From contig NC_067204.1 of NCBI RefSeq assembly GCF_026262505.1, positions 9,271,797 through 9,335,796 on the forward strand: DNA of 64,000 nt, written 5' to 3'. A model generated the notes under the pieces. It did not search any database. It was not told the DNA's origin and was given only the letters and a program-made list of their open reading frames with translations. The position numbers and the translations under genes are program-made. Source of the stretch: Trichomonas vaginalis G3 (Eukaryota > Parabasalia > Trichomonadida > Trichomonadidae). Below, in pieces: positions 40,201-49,953 of this stretch. Position 1 is the first letter of the stretch; each line of letters starts with the position of its first letter.

Positions 40201-41348
40201 ATACTGCATTACTTAGGGAACTGCTAATAAACTTCACTCTTCCGAGCTTATTAAAGATTGATAAATTTAATACAGATGAAAGAGTCAAAGCATCGTTCGG
40301 TTATGCAGTCATTGAAGCTCTTGTGGCCCAACTCTTGTTTTCTATTGTAATAGTTCTTTATTATATTTTCTTTATTAAAATTGTCAATTTCTATGAATTG
40401 ACAGCAGAGATCAAGGACCTTGTGAAGACATATGTAGAGACAAGCTCAAACAAAATCAACGCAGTAGATTCCATAAATACTTGGAAACGAAAGACATCTA
40501 CTCAATTTATTTTGGAAACGCTTCTCAGTCCAACATGTCTTACGAACGCAGAAGGTTGTATTGTAACAGTTAATCACGCGTGGTGCGCTTTCTTCAAAAA
40601 GTCTGAGAAAGCTTTCATTGGCGAAAATGTCGAAGATTTCATTATGAATTACTCAGAAAAGGCAGATGTTATACCTGTAGAAGAGTGGAGAATGTTCATT
40701 ATCAACGAACAAATCGAAGAAAACGCACTTGCTCAAAAATTACAGAAATTAAAGGACATGATTATCGCTTATCGATGTGAAATTGGGCCAAAGAGATTTG
40801 CCAATTGGCGTAATATCGATTATTCCATTGAGTTTTGCGCAATTATGTCGGCTGCAATTTATATCTCGCCTTCCAACGACGAAGATGTCCTAGTCGACAC
40901 ATATCAAATCATTATGGACATCCTTGAGAAGAAAATCAGAGTCTTGGCCGATTTCGATATCATTAGAAGTTCAGCCCGACAAGTGACGATTATTTTTGGC
41001 GTAAATAAGACTTTGCAGAATTTTCAGATCATTTCTCAAGCAATATCACTTGCCATTGACTTCTGCATTGCTGTTGTTTCACAAGAGATGCCTGAGGTGT
41101 CAATGGTTCCTTCAGCAGTTGTAACATGTGGCGACGCTTTCTTCGGAATGAACGAAGAAGAACTTGGAACAATTGGAATTTCAGGAACAGCTGTTAGCGA
41201 TTTGTCATCGATACAGCAGTACTCGAGGCAGGGAACTATCACTGCTTCACATCGTGTGATTCAAGAGCTTGAGAAGAATAAGATTCGACATAATTTCGTG
41301 AAGATACTTGATAATGTATATCAACTTCTCATCCAGGAAGAAGATTAA
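37266..41348 (+). CDS. multi-span membrane protein with PAS-like and degenerate cyclase domain
   Basis: A 1,360-residue protein of the big T. vaginalis adenylate/guanylate cyclase-like family. About eight membrane helices lie in residues 55-330 and a cytosolic region at about 340-590 ends in an acidic stretch. A helix at about 600 is followed by a large outer loop with many N-glycosylation sites, and helices at about 800, 860 and 1025 enclose a second loop. A PAS-like segment lies at about 1075-1130 (LTNAEGCIVTVNHAWCAFFKKSEKAFIGENV). The last 180 residues follow the class III cyclase fold. The first metal-binding Asp position reads IEFCAIMSAAIYI where active enzymes have an Asp, and the second reads ARQVTIIFGV where KxxGD is expected. 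The cyclase domain is therefore probably inactive and may act as a sensor or as a dimer partner. The gene looks whole. Confidence 0.8.
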   Translation: MDDIEENEQAFHNEILSKQFQEVPFVKPTHLTSLEEAIFRLASSLVRVSTKHMVIGWMFAYFRLFQHMFIVSFLAFANCKYQNQLTLYQKILSFVFQQPQQEPSLLVCIICFVLGIFIIFFYLFGLIYTMKHITLPNLTLFFIYVVSCEILSSSIYILCSQAANLFAQLILGEYLYFMPEFAALCVMLILLLFINAVNHSTVYNSMFFLSGYYAKLSSPNTLFNSFLIMIFLVTFGIKITDPKLHFRSLACLYLGFGIFFIVKGFCSYFIHNSMNSYVCSYGVTLIIAGIMSIFHGAGYVKYPDVFVYAIFFSFVIFDFVFRFVFKIISDRQALKLAKCGTDFESLKIKSVWHLTMVFRSGFSNGVKSAINGQFLEWAKQYFNIKDLEILMIRYATLFKNPPLYMSLLDSNFRELPRRPTDKFIIYEYDLFCDLRTVKKLKPEYQEAIQNVSNKICSFPSIRQLYAKSLSTCVRDNFMLVSGTNQMRNLITSFTFEMRYRFPNNISVLKLCILYENYISKDKDHVQMLRHYLTRLEDDPEAYCDTSFSLPLNNFQNVQVEIMKMDEADIKSESEDDTNTENEEKLAKMFNSENKFEPYNRRYIFIWILLITLSLFITILFAVNYILAQRHFDQNNNFTYVQSTFLKFASFFFTKTLTVVPTAVGEINRSEANFIFDSREEFQSLFWNFTYLVLTEPFYSDTCFNNYVSKTNFNIETPVFRSNYKINMPFHIFTDKMYTTIEEAFSANQSGPLPDDYITYFVDSFAILAQQIANGNAVMSDTASEAYLTCHAESTDSKRVIMYYISFGAAALLLLYVIGCLFYAKYTTRIFIDPAPYHKLVVAYLSKNHTELVKYLFALFLYFISFIIVLVISYVWDYYFYKYTKRDFSQLVQSTISDTRSVFYAYNAVNAFELYNYSNYSIYANKSILTDYVSRSLSFLLGNDTSPSNRPLLIQVPISILPLTIVNYSSDTELFPTHANTALLRELLINFTLPSLLKIDKFNTDERVKASFGYAVIEALVAQLLFSIVIVLYYIFFIKIVNFYELTAEIKDLVKTYVETSSNKINAVDSINTWKRKTSTQFILETLLSPTCLTNAEGCIVTVNHAWCAFFKKSEKAFIGENVEDFIMNYSEKADVIPVEEWRMFIINEQIEENALAQKLQKLKDMIIAYRCEIGPKRFANWRNIDYSIEFCAIMSAAIYISPSNDEDVLVDTYQIIMDILEKKIRVLADFDIIRSSARQVTIIFGVNKTLQNFQIISQAISLAIDFCIAVVSQEMPEVSMVPSAVVTCGDAFFGMNEEELGTIGISGTAVSDLSSIQQYSRQGTITASHRVIQELEKNKIRHNFVKILDNVYQLLIQEED

Positions 41349-42289
41349 TATTATCATTATTATTTCATTATTTATTTGTTATAAATATCTTGTTTGATTT
41401 TATATTAATTTAAACGCTATTTTTTTCATGATTCATTTGGAATAAAAACATTTTACTGACGGAAATACCATAAAACAAAATTGTTTTGATGAAATCTAAA
41501 CTTACATCCTTCAGAATGCATTTATAGAGCAATTTACTGATAATGATTTAATTCTCAAGGACTTTGTTGATATGCAACCAGATAGATTCATCGTATTTTG
41601 AGAAAAAGTTATGACATTTTGTTCTTTGTTGAGATCCTTTTTTGTCACTTTTTAGAGAACAATTTATAGAAAATATTGAGAAAGGAGATGAATTATTGTA
41701 AATAACTCTTTTTCGTTAAGCTCATGTTAGCTTACACTATATCAGATAAAAGGCAATGAAGCCAATTCATCTAATCTTGATAAAATGATTAAATACTAGA
41801 CGAATAAAGATGAGAAATGATATGAAGTTAGAAATCGTTTTCAAAATCATCAATTATTAAGTGAGATTTAAACAGAATTTGATGGCAGTTGATATATGAA
41901 ATCTACAATGGTCACAATCCAAAGTACAATGATGAGTGAAATTTCGGAAATTTCACTTATCCATAAATTTCAAGTTCAGATAATGCATATTTTGCTATAT
42001 TAGTCAAGGTCAATATTATGATGTATTCTGATGAATGTAATTACCATCATTCTCAAAATTTCATACGAGAAGTCTAATAAATTTCAAAAGCAAATGACGA
42101 AGCAGAGTATTTCAACCCCAAATGACCACTCGCTACACTTGCTATGTAAATTTCTTAAGTAATATTTTCATTAAAAATTGCAGATGAAATCAAGAGCAAC
42201 TTTTGATGTAAAATGTAAAACAAAAAGTTATATTAAAATTATTATTACTCGTCCTTTATATCCATGGGAAGGAAAGGTATAAAAACTTT
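41349..42289. other. intergenic, convergent
   Basis: About 940 bases between the cyclase-like gene and clathrin light chain. A TTGTCACTTTTTAGAG Inr-like sequence at about 41,643-41,658 has no supported gene after it. Otherwise nothing is recognised. Confidence 0.45.
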
Positions 42290-42871
42290 TTAATGCTTCA
42301 ACTGAAGAAGAAGTCCTTTCATTCTCGAAACATCCTTTTCATGTAAATCTGAACGGTTGAAGTCAATATAACTAACAACGCCCTCCCACTGATTTTCTGG
42401 ATGCGACTCGAGGGCAGCCTTTGTTTCAGCATCTACCTCGACATTATGATGAGCGCGGGTTTCCTGACCCTCTTCAATCTTCTTATGGAAGTTTGAAAGG
42501 TCTTCAGAAGCCTTTTGCCTCATAGCGCTAATCTGTTTTTCTTCTTCGTCATCTTGGTCTGCAATAATTTTGTTCCTGTTTTGTTCCCATTCAACGAGTG
42601 CAGAAACCTTTTCTGGCTCAGCAGCTGGGCCGGATGCGTAAATATCTTCAACGGCGTCATTTTCGCCACCGAATTCGTTATCGTTTGCTTGTGTTTGTGG
42701 TGGTGCAGCAAATAAATCAGCAGAATTCTTTGGGGTTGCGCTATTAGATGAATTCTGAACTGGAAGGTCAACAATTAAATCAAGAGGGGCTGTATTTTCT
42801 TGGCTGCTTATTGGTTGTGATGCTGAACCAAAGAGATCTTCAGCAGAGCTGCCACTAAGCATATCTTGCAT
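42290..42871 (-). CDS. clathrin light chain
   Basis: A 193-residue protein. The N-terminal about 100 residues are low-complexity and acidic, with motifs such as AEDLFGSASQP and NEFGGENDAVEDIY, typical of light chains. A central helix (SALVEWEQNRNKIIADQDDEEEKQISAMRQKASEDLSNFHKKIEEG) is the heavy-chain-binding coiled coil. The C-terminus ENQWEGVVSYIDFNRSDLHEKDVSRMKGLLLQLK closely follows the conserved light-chain ending (W..V..L.DFN...KDVSRM...L..LK). It coats endocytic and Golgi vesicles together with the heavy chain. The start ATG is at 42,869-42,871, and three M3-like elements lie 51-97 bases upstream. The gene is whole. Confidence 0.85.
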   Translation of the reverse strand: MQDMLSGSSAEDLFGSASQPISSQENTAPLDLIVDLPVQNSSNSATPKNSADLFAAPPQTQANDNEFGGENDAVEDIYASGPAAEPEKVSALVEWEQNRNKIIADQDDEEEKQISAMRQKASEDLSNFHKKIEEGQETRAHHNVEVDAETKAALESHPENQWEGVVSYIDFNRSDLHEKDVSRMKGLLLQLKH

Positions 42872-42921
42872 TGTTAAATGGCTTCCAATTCTTCAAACAC
42901 ACTTATTCAAAAACTTGTGTT

Positions 42922-42968
42922 AAACCGCTTTTTTGGAGCGAAAGTTCTTGTAAACCGCAACAACCGTC
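42922..42968 (-). promoter_or_regulatory. cluster of three M3-like elements upstream of clathrin light chain
   Basis: Read on the minus strand: AGCGGTTT (42,922-42,929), TGCGGTTT (42,952-42,959) and GACGGTTG (42,961-42,968). All fit the M3 consensus (A/G/T)(A/G)C(G/C)G(T/C)T(T/A/G) as I remember it. No Inr is evident near the ATG. Confidence 0.45.
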
Positions 42969-44130
42969 AGGATTTGACTCTTCAAAGGAAGATCTGAATC
43001 ATTTTTTGTTTTCCTTGAGATACACATATAGTAATATTTGCATTATATTTGGAAAATCTCTAATTCCTTTTTTTATCATCGATCTGCCGACTTTCTGCTG
43101 GATCTGCTTAGATAGAAAACACACGACATTTCTTCATGTGTAATCTCAATTTTACCTTCGGAATTGCATTTTCTTTTAAATTTCTTCCGATAATGATTTT
43201 AATTGACTAATCACTGAAAGGTATAAGAAATAAACAATTTATAGATTAAGTCTAGGCAGCGAAAACCTTTTGCACTTAACCGTAGGTGTATATTTCTTTG
43301 CTATTAGTGCACCCTTTTAATTTATGATTAATATGTTCACAACTAATTATTCTTGGTTTCTTGATGAGAGAAATAGCATATTGTTTTGTGTGTGTATTAT
43401 GATGACATATTGATTCGCCTATCGAAAACAATATCTCAACGAAAATGAAATCTTATAATATAATTATTAAAACTATACGTTCTATGACAAGTATGACGTA
43501 TATTTATATAATTTTAGAAGAAAACACATTTGCAAGAAACAATTATTGCGAAATAATTAGATTAATAGGTGCTCCAGGCTAATTATTTCAGAATATAAAA
43601 GTACTATAACTAATAGATAAAGAATATAAATACAAGAAGCAAACCATTGTTAAAGATTTCGAGAAATCAATTGATTGTGCGTGCCAATATGCCTTCACAT
43701 TAGATTTCATTCCCAGATCCAATAGAAAAGCTACACCTTTGATAAATTTATACTTATTTATATAATATGAGTAAAAAAAAACTAAAAATGTAAATTTATA
43801 AGGGGTTTTAAGGAAACAAATGCACAAACAAATCACTTACAGGTTCCGTATAAGCAATTCATCAAATATTGCAATCACAGAAGTCTAATCGTCAATCCTT
43901 TTTCATTTTCTATCCACAAAAATTTGCAGTCATTCAAAATTGAATCCTTCATTTGCGAAATTTCTGCTAGGAAAAGACGTTAAAAATATAATGTGCACAA
44001 ATCAATATTATTTCCAAATATAGTTAAATTATTAGATAATTTCAAAAGCAATTTTATATATCTCAAAAATTGTGAAAAAGCAACATGATGTTTTTGATGT
44101 CAACCATCTCGCCATCAAATTTAAAGAAAA
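42969..44130. other. intergenic between clathrin light chain and CK1 kinase
   Basis: About 1.1 kb, AT-rich. A leftward open stretch at 43,588-43,836 contains GVAFLLDLGMKSNVKAYWHAQSIDF and could be a fragment of a lost gene, but it has no clear start or family. Nothing else is recognised. Confidence 0.4.
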
Positions 44131-44135
44131 ATTTC

Positions 44136-44140
44136 TCATT
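44136..44140 (+). promoter_or_regulatory. probable Inr for the CK1 kinase
   Basis: TTTCTCATTGAAG, a TCATT initiator about 36 bases before the ATG at 44,176. Confidence 0.4.
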
Positions 44141-44175
44141 GAAGAAAAAAAATTTTCCTAGCAGAAATTTCGCAG

Positions 44176-45525
44176 ATGGATAAGATCTTTGCTCAGAGGT
44201 TCAAACTTATCCGAAAAATAGGAGCTGGAAGTTTTGGGCAGATCTACATCTGTGATGATCTCCAAAATCACACAAAAGTAGCTTTGAAATTAGAATCGTC
44301 AAAGAATCAATCTCCACAGTTACCATATGAAGCAAAACTGTATGGAGTTTTAGAAGGGTGCAGTAGTGTACCTCGCTTGTACTATTATGGAAGCGAAGGA
44401 CATTATAACGTCATGGCTATCGACTTACTCGAAAAATCATTAGAAGACCACTTAAATGATGGCAAAAACAAATTTTCTCTTAAAACAACTTTAATGCTTG
44501 CAGATCAAATGATATCGGCTGTTGAATTTATTCATAACAAAAATTATATTCATCGTGATATAAAACCAGACAATTTCGTAATGGGAACAGGCAAGAATTC
44601 CAACAAAGTTTATGTTATCGATTTTGGTTTATCAAAAAGATATCGCGATCAATTCACTCATCAACATATTCCGTGGATTGATGGAAAATCCTTAACAGGA
44701 ACAGCAAGATATGCATCTGTGAATGCTCTTCGAGGTGTTGAACAGTCTCGCCGTGATGATATGGAGGCTTTAGGCTACGTTTGGATTTATTTGATGCGTG
44801 GATCATTACCATGGATGGGATTGAAGGCTAAAGATCAGCGTCAAAAGTATGAAAAAATATGCGATGTTAAAGCAAGAACTCCAATTGAAGAGTTATGTCG
44901 AGGTTTCCCAGAAGAATTTGTTACTTACTTCAAAGAAATTAAGAAATTGCACTTTACAGATACTCCTAATTACGCTCTTTATAAGCAAATGTTTCGTTCT
45001 CTATTTTTACGCATGGGATTTACTTATGATGGCGTTTACGACTGGACAATACAGAAAGAAAGGCTCAGCTCAAGCAAGTCATCAAATTCTTCATTCAAAC
45101 TTCTCATGCAAGAGACAAGAAATACTCTTATTAAAAATGAATCCCAACCTTTTTATCCTCCTGTTCAAAGACAGAAAGAATTACAAGTTCCATACATTTC
45201 AAAGATGAACCAAGACTTAGTTCCAGATAGAAATCCATCTGCACGAAGAATTCCAAAGAAATCTTCAGATAAAGAAGAAGTTCGTCGCGTAGAAGCGACA
45301 ATGCTCAGGCCAATTACAGTTCGCAAACAAAACATTCAAGATACAACCTTGAACTACAATTCTCGTGTAGAAACTCAAGTTCGCCTCGAAAATCCACAAA
45401 TTGAAGCGAATCCAACAAATAAACCTGAAAAATTATATTATGGGCCGCCTCGTGTGTTGAGAAGAACGCAGCTGCCTCGATGGATGGGAGATTTTACTCC
45501 TAATGTTTCTCGTGTTAGATTGTAA
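44176..45525 (+). CDS. casein kinase 1 (CK1) family protein kinase
   Basis: A 449-residue Ser/Thr kinase. The Gly-loop reads IGAGSFGQIYICDD, and VALKLE holds the ATP Lys. The catalytic loop is HRDIKPDNFVMG and DFGLSKRYRD follows. The CK1 hallmark LTGTARYASVNALRGVEQSRRDDMEALGYVWIYLMRGSLPWMGL appears at about residues 172-216 in place of the usual APE motif. The C-terminal about 150 residues are a basic, Ser/Thr/Pro-rich tail without a fold, likely for regulation or localisation. The gene is whole and is one of many CK1 paralogues in this organism. Confidence 0.95.
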   Translation: MDKIFAQRFKLIRKIGAGSFGQIYICDDLQNHTKVALKLESSKNQSPQLPYEAKLYGVLEGCSSVPRLYYYGSEGHYNVMAIDLLEKSLEDHLNDGKNKFSLKTTLMLADQMISAVEFIHNKNYIHRDIKPDNFVMGTGKNSNKVYVIDFGLSKRYRDQFTHQHIPWIDGKSLTGTARYASVNALRGVEQSRRDDMEALGYVWIYLMRGSLPWMGLKAKDQRQKYEKICDVKARTPIEELCRGFPEEFVTYFKEIKKLHFTDTPNYALYKQMFRSLFLRMGFTYDGVYDWTIQKERLSSSKSSNSSFKLLMQETRNTLIKNESQPFYPPVQRQKELQVPYISKMNQDLVPDRNPSARRIPKKSSDKEEVRRVEATMLRPITVRKQNIQDTTLNYNSRVETQVRLENPQIEANPTNKPEKLYYGPPRVLRRTQLPRWMGDFTPNVSRVRL

Positions 45526-46029
45526 ATGTATTTTTTTCTTGTGTTAGTTTATTTCAATTAATTACATTTTTTAATTCAACATCTTTACTAATAATACTTG
45601 AAATATGCATCAAAAGAACATAATTAAACCAAATTACTCCATTCGATAGAGTATTCTGAAATTCAAAGCACATTTATATGTGCTAGCAGTCCTAATTCGA
45701 AAATATTCTTATGATATCACTTAAATTGAGAAGAAATAATACGAAATTGAGAATTTTAAAGTAAAATAGAATTATTCGATTGTATTATATAAATAAGACT
45801 CTATAATGGTAGAAATGATACATTGATACAAAAATGATAGAAAATGAAGGTTAATATGAACTTATACAGATGAAACAGCTTCAAAGACGTGCATCATTAG
45901 AAAAATCAGAAGAAGAGATCAAAGTATAAAATAACAACATGGTTGCCGTTTCAAGATATTATCCATTGGCTTAAAATTCCTTCAATTTAAATGAAAAAAA
46001 AGACGTTAATTTTACAAATTTGAGAAAAA
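45526..46029. other. intergenic between CK1 and CEP78-like genes
   Basis: AT-rich, tandemly oriented genes on both sides, no feature recognised. Confidence 0.5.
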
Positions 46030-47235
46030 ATGAGGAAAACAGAGCCGTTAAACATGAAAGAAATAGAACAAATATCAAAGTCAAAGGACGGTATATACAA
46101 GTTTGATCTTTCACGCATTACACCAGATGTTTTTGAGCAACTTCTTAAATCAATTCCTGATAAATTTTCCTCGAAAGCTGTTGGCCTTGGATTTAATTGC
46201 GACTTACTCATTCGAACAAATAGAAAGAATGAACAATTGCAAGAAGAAGATCCGAGATCAAATAAACGACCAGTATATCCGTTAACTTTGCTAAATTCAA
46301 CTTGCAGACAGAAAAAAGACTTCACGAAGAAATTGGTAAAAACCCTTTGCACAACTATTTCAGAATCACAAATACTCGAGTTTTTGAAATTTAGAACAAT
46401 TCCTTTCTCACAAGTTGATATTGATTTACTCGCTAATGCAATTTTTTCAAGCAACACATTACGTGTTTTAAGATTTTGCGATATTCCTTTAGGAGATAAA
46501 GGATTTTCGAGGTTATGTCGGTCTCTCAGAAAGCGTTCAATAGTCGAAGTTCAATTCAGAAAGTGTGAGCTTACAGATGAATGCACTTGTGATTTACGCT
46601 CTCTGCTCGCATTTCATGTTTTTGTTCAATCAGAAGCAGATTGGAAAGATCATGTATTAGGTGTTCCATCGCAAAATGTTTGCCTTCAATCTCTTGATCT
46701 CAGGAATAACGAATTTACATATCAATTTATTAATATTATTGAAGATGCTCTTCTTGATGTTCCTCTCAAACTTTTAGATCTCCGCGGAAATAATGGCTTG
46801 ACACAAACAATGGTCAAAAAAATGCAGTCCAAAGTACCACAAACAAAAATATTATGCGGAATATGTCCAGATGTCAAGTTTGAGAAACCAAAAGAAGAAC
46901 CACCTCAACAAGAGCCTCAGAGGAGATCCTCAAGTCGTGCATCAAACAAATTCAAACGTATTCATGATTTGGAAGAGGAAAATCAGAGATTAAGAGCTCT
47001 TATAGAAGAACTTCAAATAGGTGTTAATGTTGCAAATCTTGAACCAGGTCTAATGATTGTTGGTCCGCGTGCCAAGGATCTTGTTACAGAAATTACTAAA
47101 TTAGATAATCTACTTGGAACCCTTGAGGGCATCTCACCTGCTCCGTTCTTGCAGTCAACTAGAGTTCATGTTAAGGATGAAGCTAAAAAGAAGCTTACTT
47201 CAAAGAAGCAGCCAAAGAAATATGCTCGAAAATAA
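46030..47235 (+). CDS. leucine-rich-repeat protein similar to centrosomal CEP78
   Basis: A 401-residue protein. The LRR region (about residues 120-275) has repeats such as NTLRVLRFCDIPLGDKGFSRLCRSL, SIVEVQFRKCELTDECTCDLRSLL, VCLQSLDLRNNEFTYQFINIIEDAL and PLKLLDLRGNNGLTQ. A linker rich in P, E and Q follows (PKEEPPQQEPQRRSSSR), then a coiled coil (HDLEEENQRLRALIEELQ) and a basic C-terminus. The order, including the insertion before SEADWKDHVLG, recalls CEP78, which sits at centrioles and basal bodies. T. vaginalis is flagellate, so a basal-body role is plausible. The assignment to CEP78 is from repeat pattern only. Confidence 0.6.
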   Translation: MRKTEPLNMKEIEQISKSKDGIYKFDLSRITPDVFEQLLKSIPDKFSSKAVGLGFNCDLLIRTNRKNEQLQEEDPRSNKRPVYPLTLLNSTCRQKKDFTKKLVKTLCTTISESQILEFLKFRTIPFSQVDIDLLANAIFSSNTLRVLRFCDIPLGDKGFSRLCRSLRKRSIVEVQFRKCELTDECTCDLRSLLAFHVFVQSEADWKDHVLGVPSQNVCLQSLDLRNNEFTYQFINIIEDALLDVPLKLLDLRGNNGLTQTMVKKMQSKVPQTKILCGICPDVKFEKPKEEPPQQEPQRRSSSRASNKFKRIHDLEEENQRLRALIEELQIGVNVANLEPGLMIVGPRAKDLVTEITKLDNLLGTLEGISPAPFLQSTRVHVKDEAKKKLTSKKQPKKYARK

Positions 47236-47657
47236 ATTATTAGTATTTTGTTTCATAATAGCTAAATATATTCTTTATCATTCTTACTTCTAATCGGATC
47301 AGACATAAATCTGGTTCACATCTATTTTATTGTCGAGCAATCTAGTATGAACAAACTTTTATATAATAGAAAATAAAAGTCTCGGAGTAGGCTACAGGCG
47401 AGAAGACTTTACATAGTAAAACGAGTTTAATTTTTCAAATTTCGAATAATTTCCATAAGAAAAGAATGTGTTTATTCTATTTTTAGTACTATAGAATCAT
47501 TAATACCTGCTTTAAATTAGAGTTCTAAGAATGTTCTTCCGAAATCTAATTGAAGACTGTCGGCTTGCATCTATTTTCCAAAAATAAATCAATTTCCTTG
47601 AAATTATGCATTCATCTTGTTCTCCGAAATTTTCATAAAACCTATAATTTTTTTGAA
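47236..47657. other. intergenic upstream of the broken ankyrin gene
   Basis: AT-rich. No clear Inr adjacent to the ATG at 47,658. No other feature. Confidence 0.45.
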
Positions 47658-49509
47658 ATGAGTTCAGATAAAGAGCATATAAGCAATTACTTAGAACTGA
47701 TTAGCACATTTGGCGATATCATAAGTACATTTAATGCAATATATAAGTTAAATACAAGAAATACAGAAGAAATTGAAAAAATTTATCAAATGATTAAAGT
47801 AAATCTAATTGATTCCAAATTATTCTCACCCGAGAAGATTATGAATAGTATTTCGAACTATATGAAGTTTCAAAATCATTATCTTAAGTCATATTTAATT
47901 CTTATGAAAAAGATATATGACGAATGTCATCCAACAACGATCAATTTTCCAGATAAAGTCATCCAGTACCTATTTTATAGAGAGTGTGCCATTGGAGAAA
48001 TAGCAAAAAATGAAGAAAAACTCAAAAAAATATGAATCTCAAAATCTTTCATTAGAAGTCCACGAACAAAACACAATTTACAGAGCTATTATGGACGACA
48101 ACAAACAGGTTTTCATATCATTTACCGAAAAAGAGGGATTTGATCCAAATCAAACTCTAAAGAGCAAATTATATCCAGATTCATGTGATGTATTTTCTTT
48201 ATTAGAATTATGTTGTTATCATGGTTCTGTCAATTGTTTCAAGTATCTAATCTCAGAATTCCACTCTATGATCACGCAAAACTGTTTACGATTTTCATTT
48301 TTAAGTGGGAATCCTGAAATAATGAACCAATGTTTGAAAGTTCAAAGTCCTGATTATAAATGCATGGATTTTGCAATTATTTCTCACAATATTGATTTCG
48401 TTTCATTTTTGAAGAACGAATACAAAGAATAAGTTAATTTAAATACTTGTGGATTGTATAATAATCTTGAAGCGTTCTTTGCTTATTTAGATCAAACTAA
48501 CGAAATTGACCAGTGTTTTATTTATTCAACATTTTTTAATTTACCTTCTCTTTGCGAATATTTCATTTCTCATGTTACAGACATTAACGTAAAAGATGAA
48601 TATCATGGAAATACTGCACTTCATGCAGCAGTTATGAGTAATAGTAAGCAGGTTGTAGAAGTTCTTGTTAAACATGGTGCTGATGTAAATGCAAAAAATA
48701 ATATGAAGATGACACCTCTTCATTATTCGGATAAAAACTTTGAAATATTAGAGTTTCTTATTACTAATGGAGCAGATATAAATGCAAAGAATGAATTGGG
48801 AGACTCTATTCTTCATTATTCAACTGGAAATATTAAAGTTGTAGAATATCTTGTATCTCATGGAGCAGATACTAATGCAAAAAATACTAAGTTTAAAACA
48901 GTTCTTCATTATGCAGCTGAAAAGAATTGTGTTCCAGTTGTCGAATATCTTTTATCTCATGTTTCAAATATAAATGCATACGATAGAGAAAGGAAAACAG
49001 CTTTTCTATACGCAGCAGAGAAAAATAGTCTAGAAACAATGGAATGCCTTCTGCCGCATGGAGCAGATATAAATGTTAAAGATGATTATGGAAAAAGTGC
49101 TCTTCATTATACAGTGTCAAATAATAATCTGGAAACAACTAATTTTCTAATTACTCACGGAGCAGATATAAACGCAGTAGATAAGGATGGACAAAATGCC
49201 CTTCATTATGCTGCTAAATATCGCAATAATAAAACACCAGAAATACTTATTTTGAATGGAATAGATAAAAATGCAAAAGATAACTACGGACAAACTGCTC
49301 TTCATGTTGCAGCTAAAAATGATAATGGAAAGGTAACAGAAGTTCTCATTTTAAATGATATAGATATTAATGCAAAAAATAATAAAGAATTAACTGCTGA
49401 ATATGTTGCGATATATAATCATTGCGAAGAAGTGCTGGAAGTTTTCCGTTACCCTGAAATAATCAAAAAGAAATATAAAGGTAAGAAAGACTCCCATTGT
49501 ATTATTTGA
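47658..49509 (+). pseudogene. ankyrin-repeat protein with one frameshift and one nonsense codon
   Basis: A host gene of the trichomonad ankyrin family. Starting at MSSDKEHISNYLELISTFGDIIS, it has the helical N-terminal domain of the family (ATIYRAIMDDN-type segment, SLLELCCYHGSVNCFKYLISE). At least eight ankyrin repeats with the HGADINAKD...TALHYAAKNN pattern follow. Two lesions are seen. An A-run about 48,024-48,033 has one extra base, which throws the frame (LKKYES expected). A TAA at 48,430-48,432 stands where Glu is expected before VNLNTCGLYNNLEAFFAYLDQT. The rest is open to the normal end at 49,509. It is probably a young pseudogene. Confidence 0.88.
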
Positions 49510-49953
49510 TCTCATTGTATTAATTTAAATTCAGATTATTTTTGGGACTTTTCATCATAGTAATAAAGATTATAACTTCATTATTAAAATACTCATCATA
49601 TATATGAATAAATTTGATGAAACATAAAATGAGTCTTTAAAATTAGTTTGCTACTTTGTTCTAACTCATTAGTATATTTGATGAGCAGAAAAATAGATAA
49701 TTGTTGTTATGTTTTGAAGATTTCTGTAAAGAAACCATATAATGGAAATTATGCGTATAATTAGATTCGTTTTGAATCTCAAGTTCAAGAACTATTTGAT
49801 GTATCTAAACCATTCAATTACGCTGTTTGGAGCATTTTAAAGAATACTACAAGATTAAGAATCGAACGACATAAGAAGTGTTAATAGTATTTTTCATTTA
49901 TGCAAAAAATAAATTTATTATAATTTTTTAAAAAATGAACAGTTAATGTTTTT
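49510..49953. other. intergenic, convergent
   Basis: AT-rich 3' flanks of the ankyrin pseudogene and Rad21, with no feature recognised. Confidence 0.5.

Noticed and set aside
43588-43836. Leftward open stretch of 82 codons
   Set aside because: Hydrophobic and AT-driven composition. A short peptide looks protein-like but there is no supporting start or homologue.
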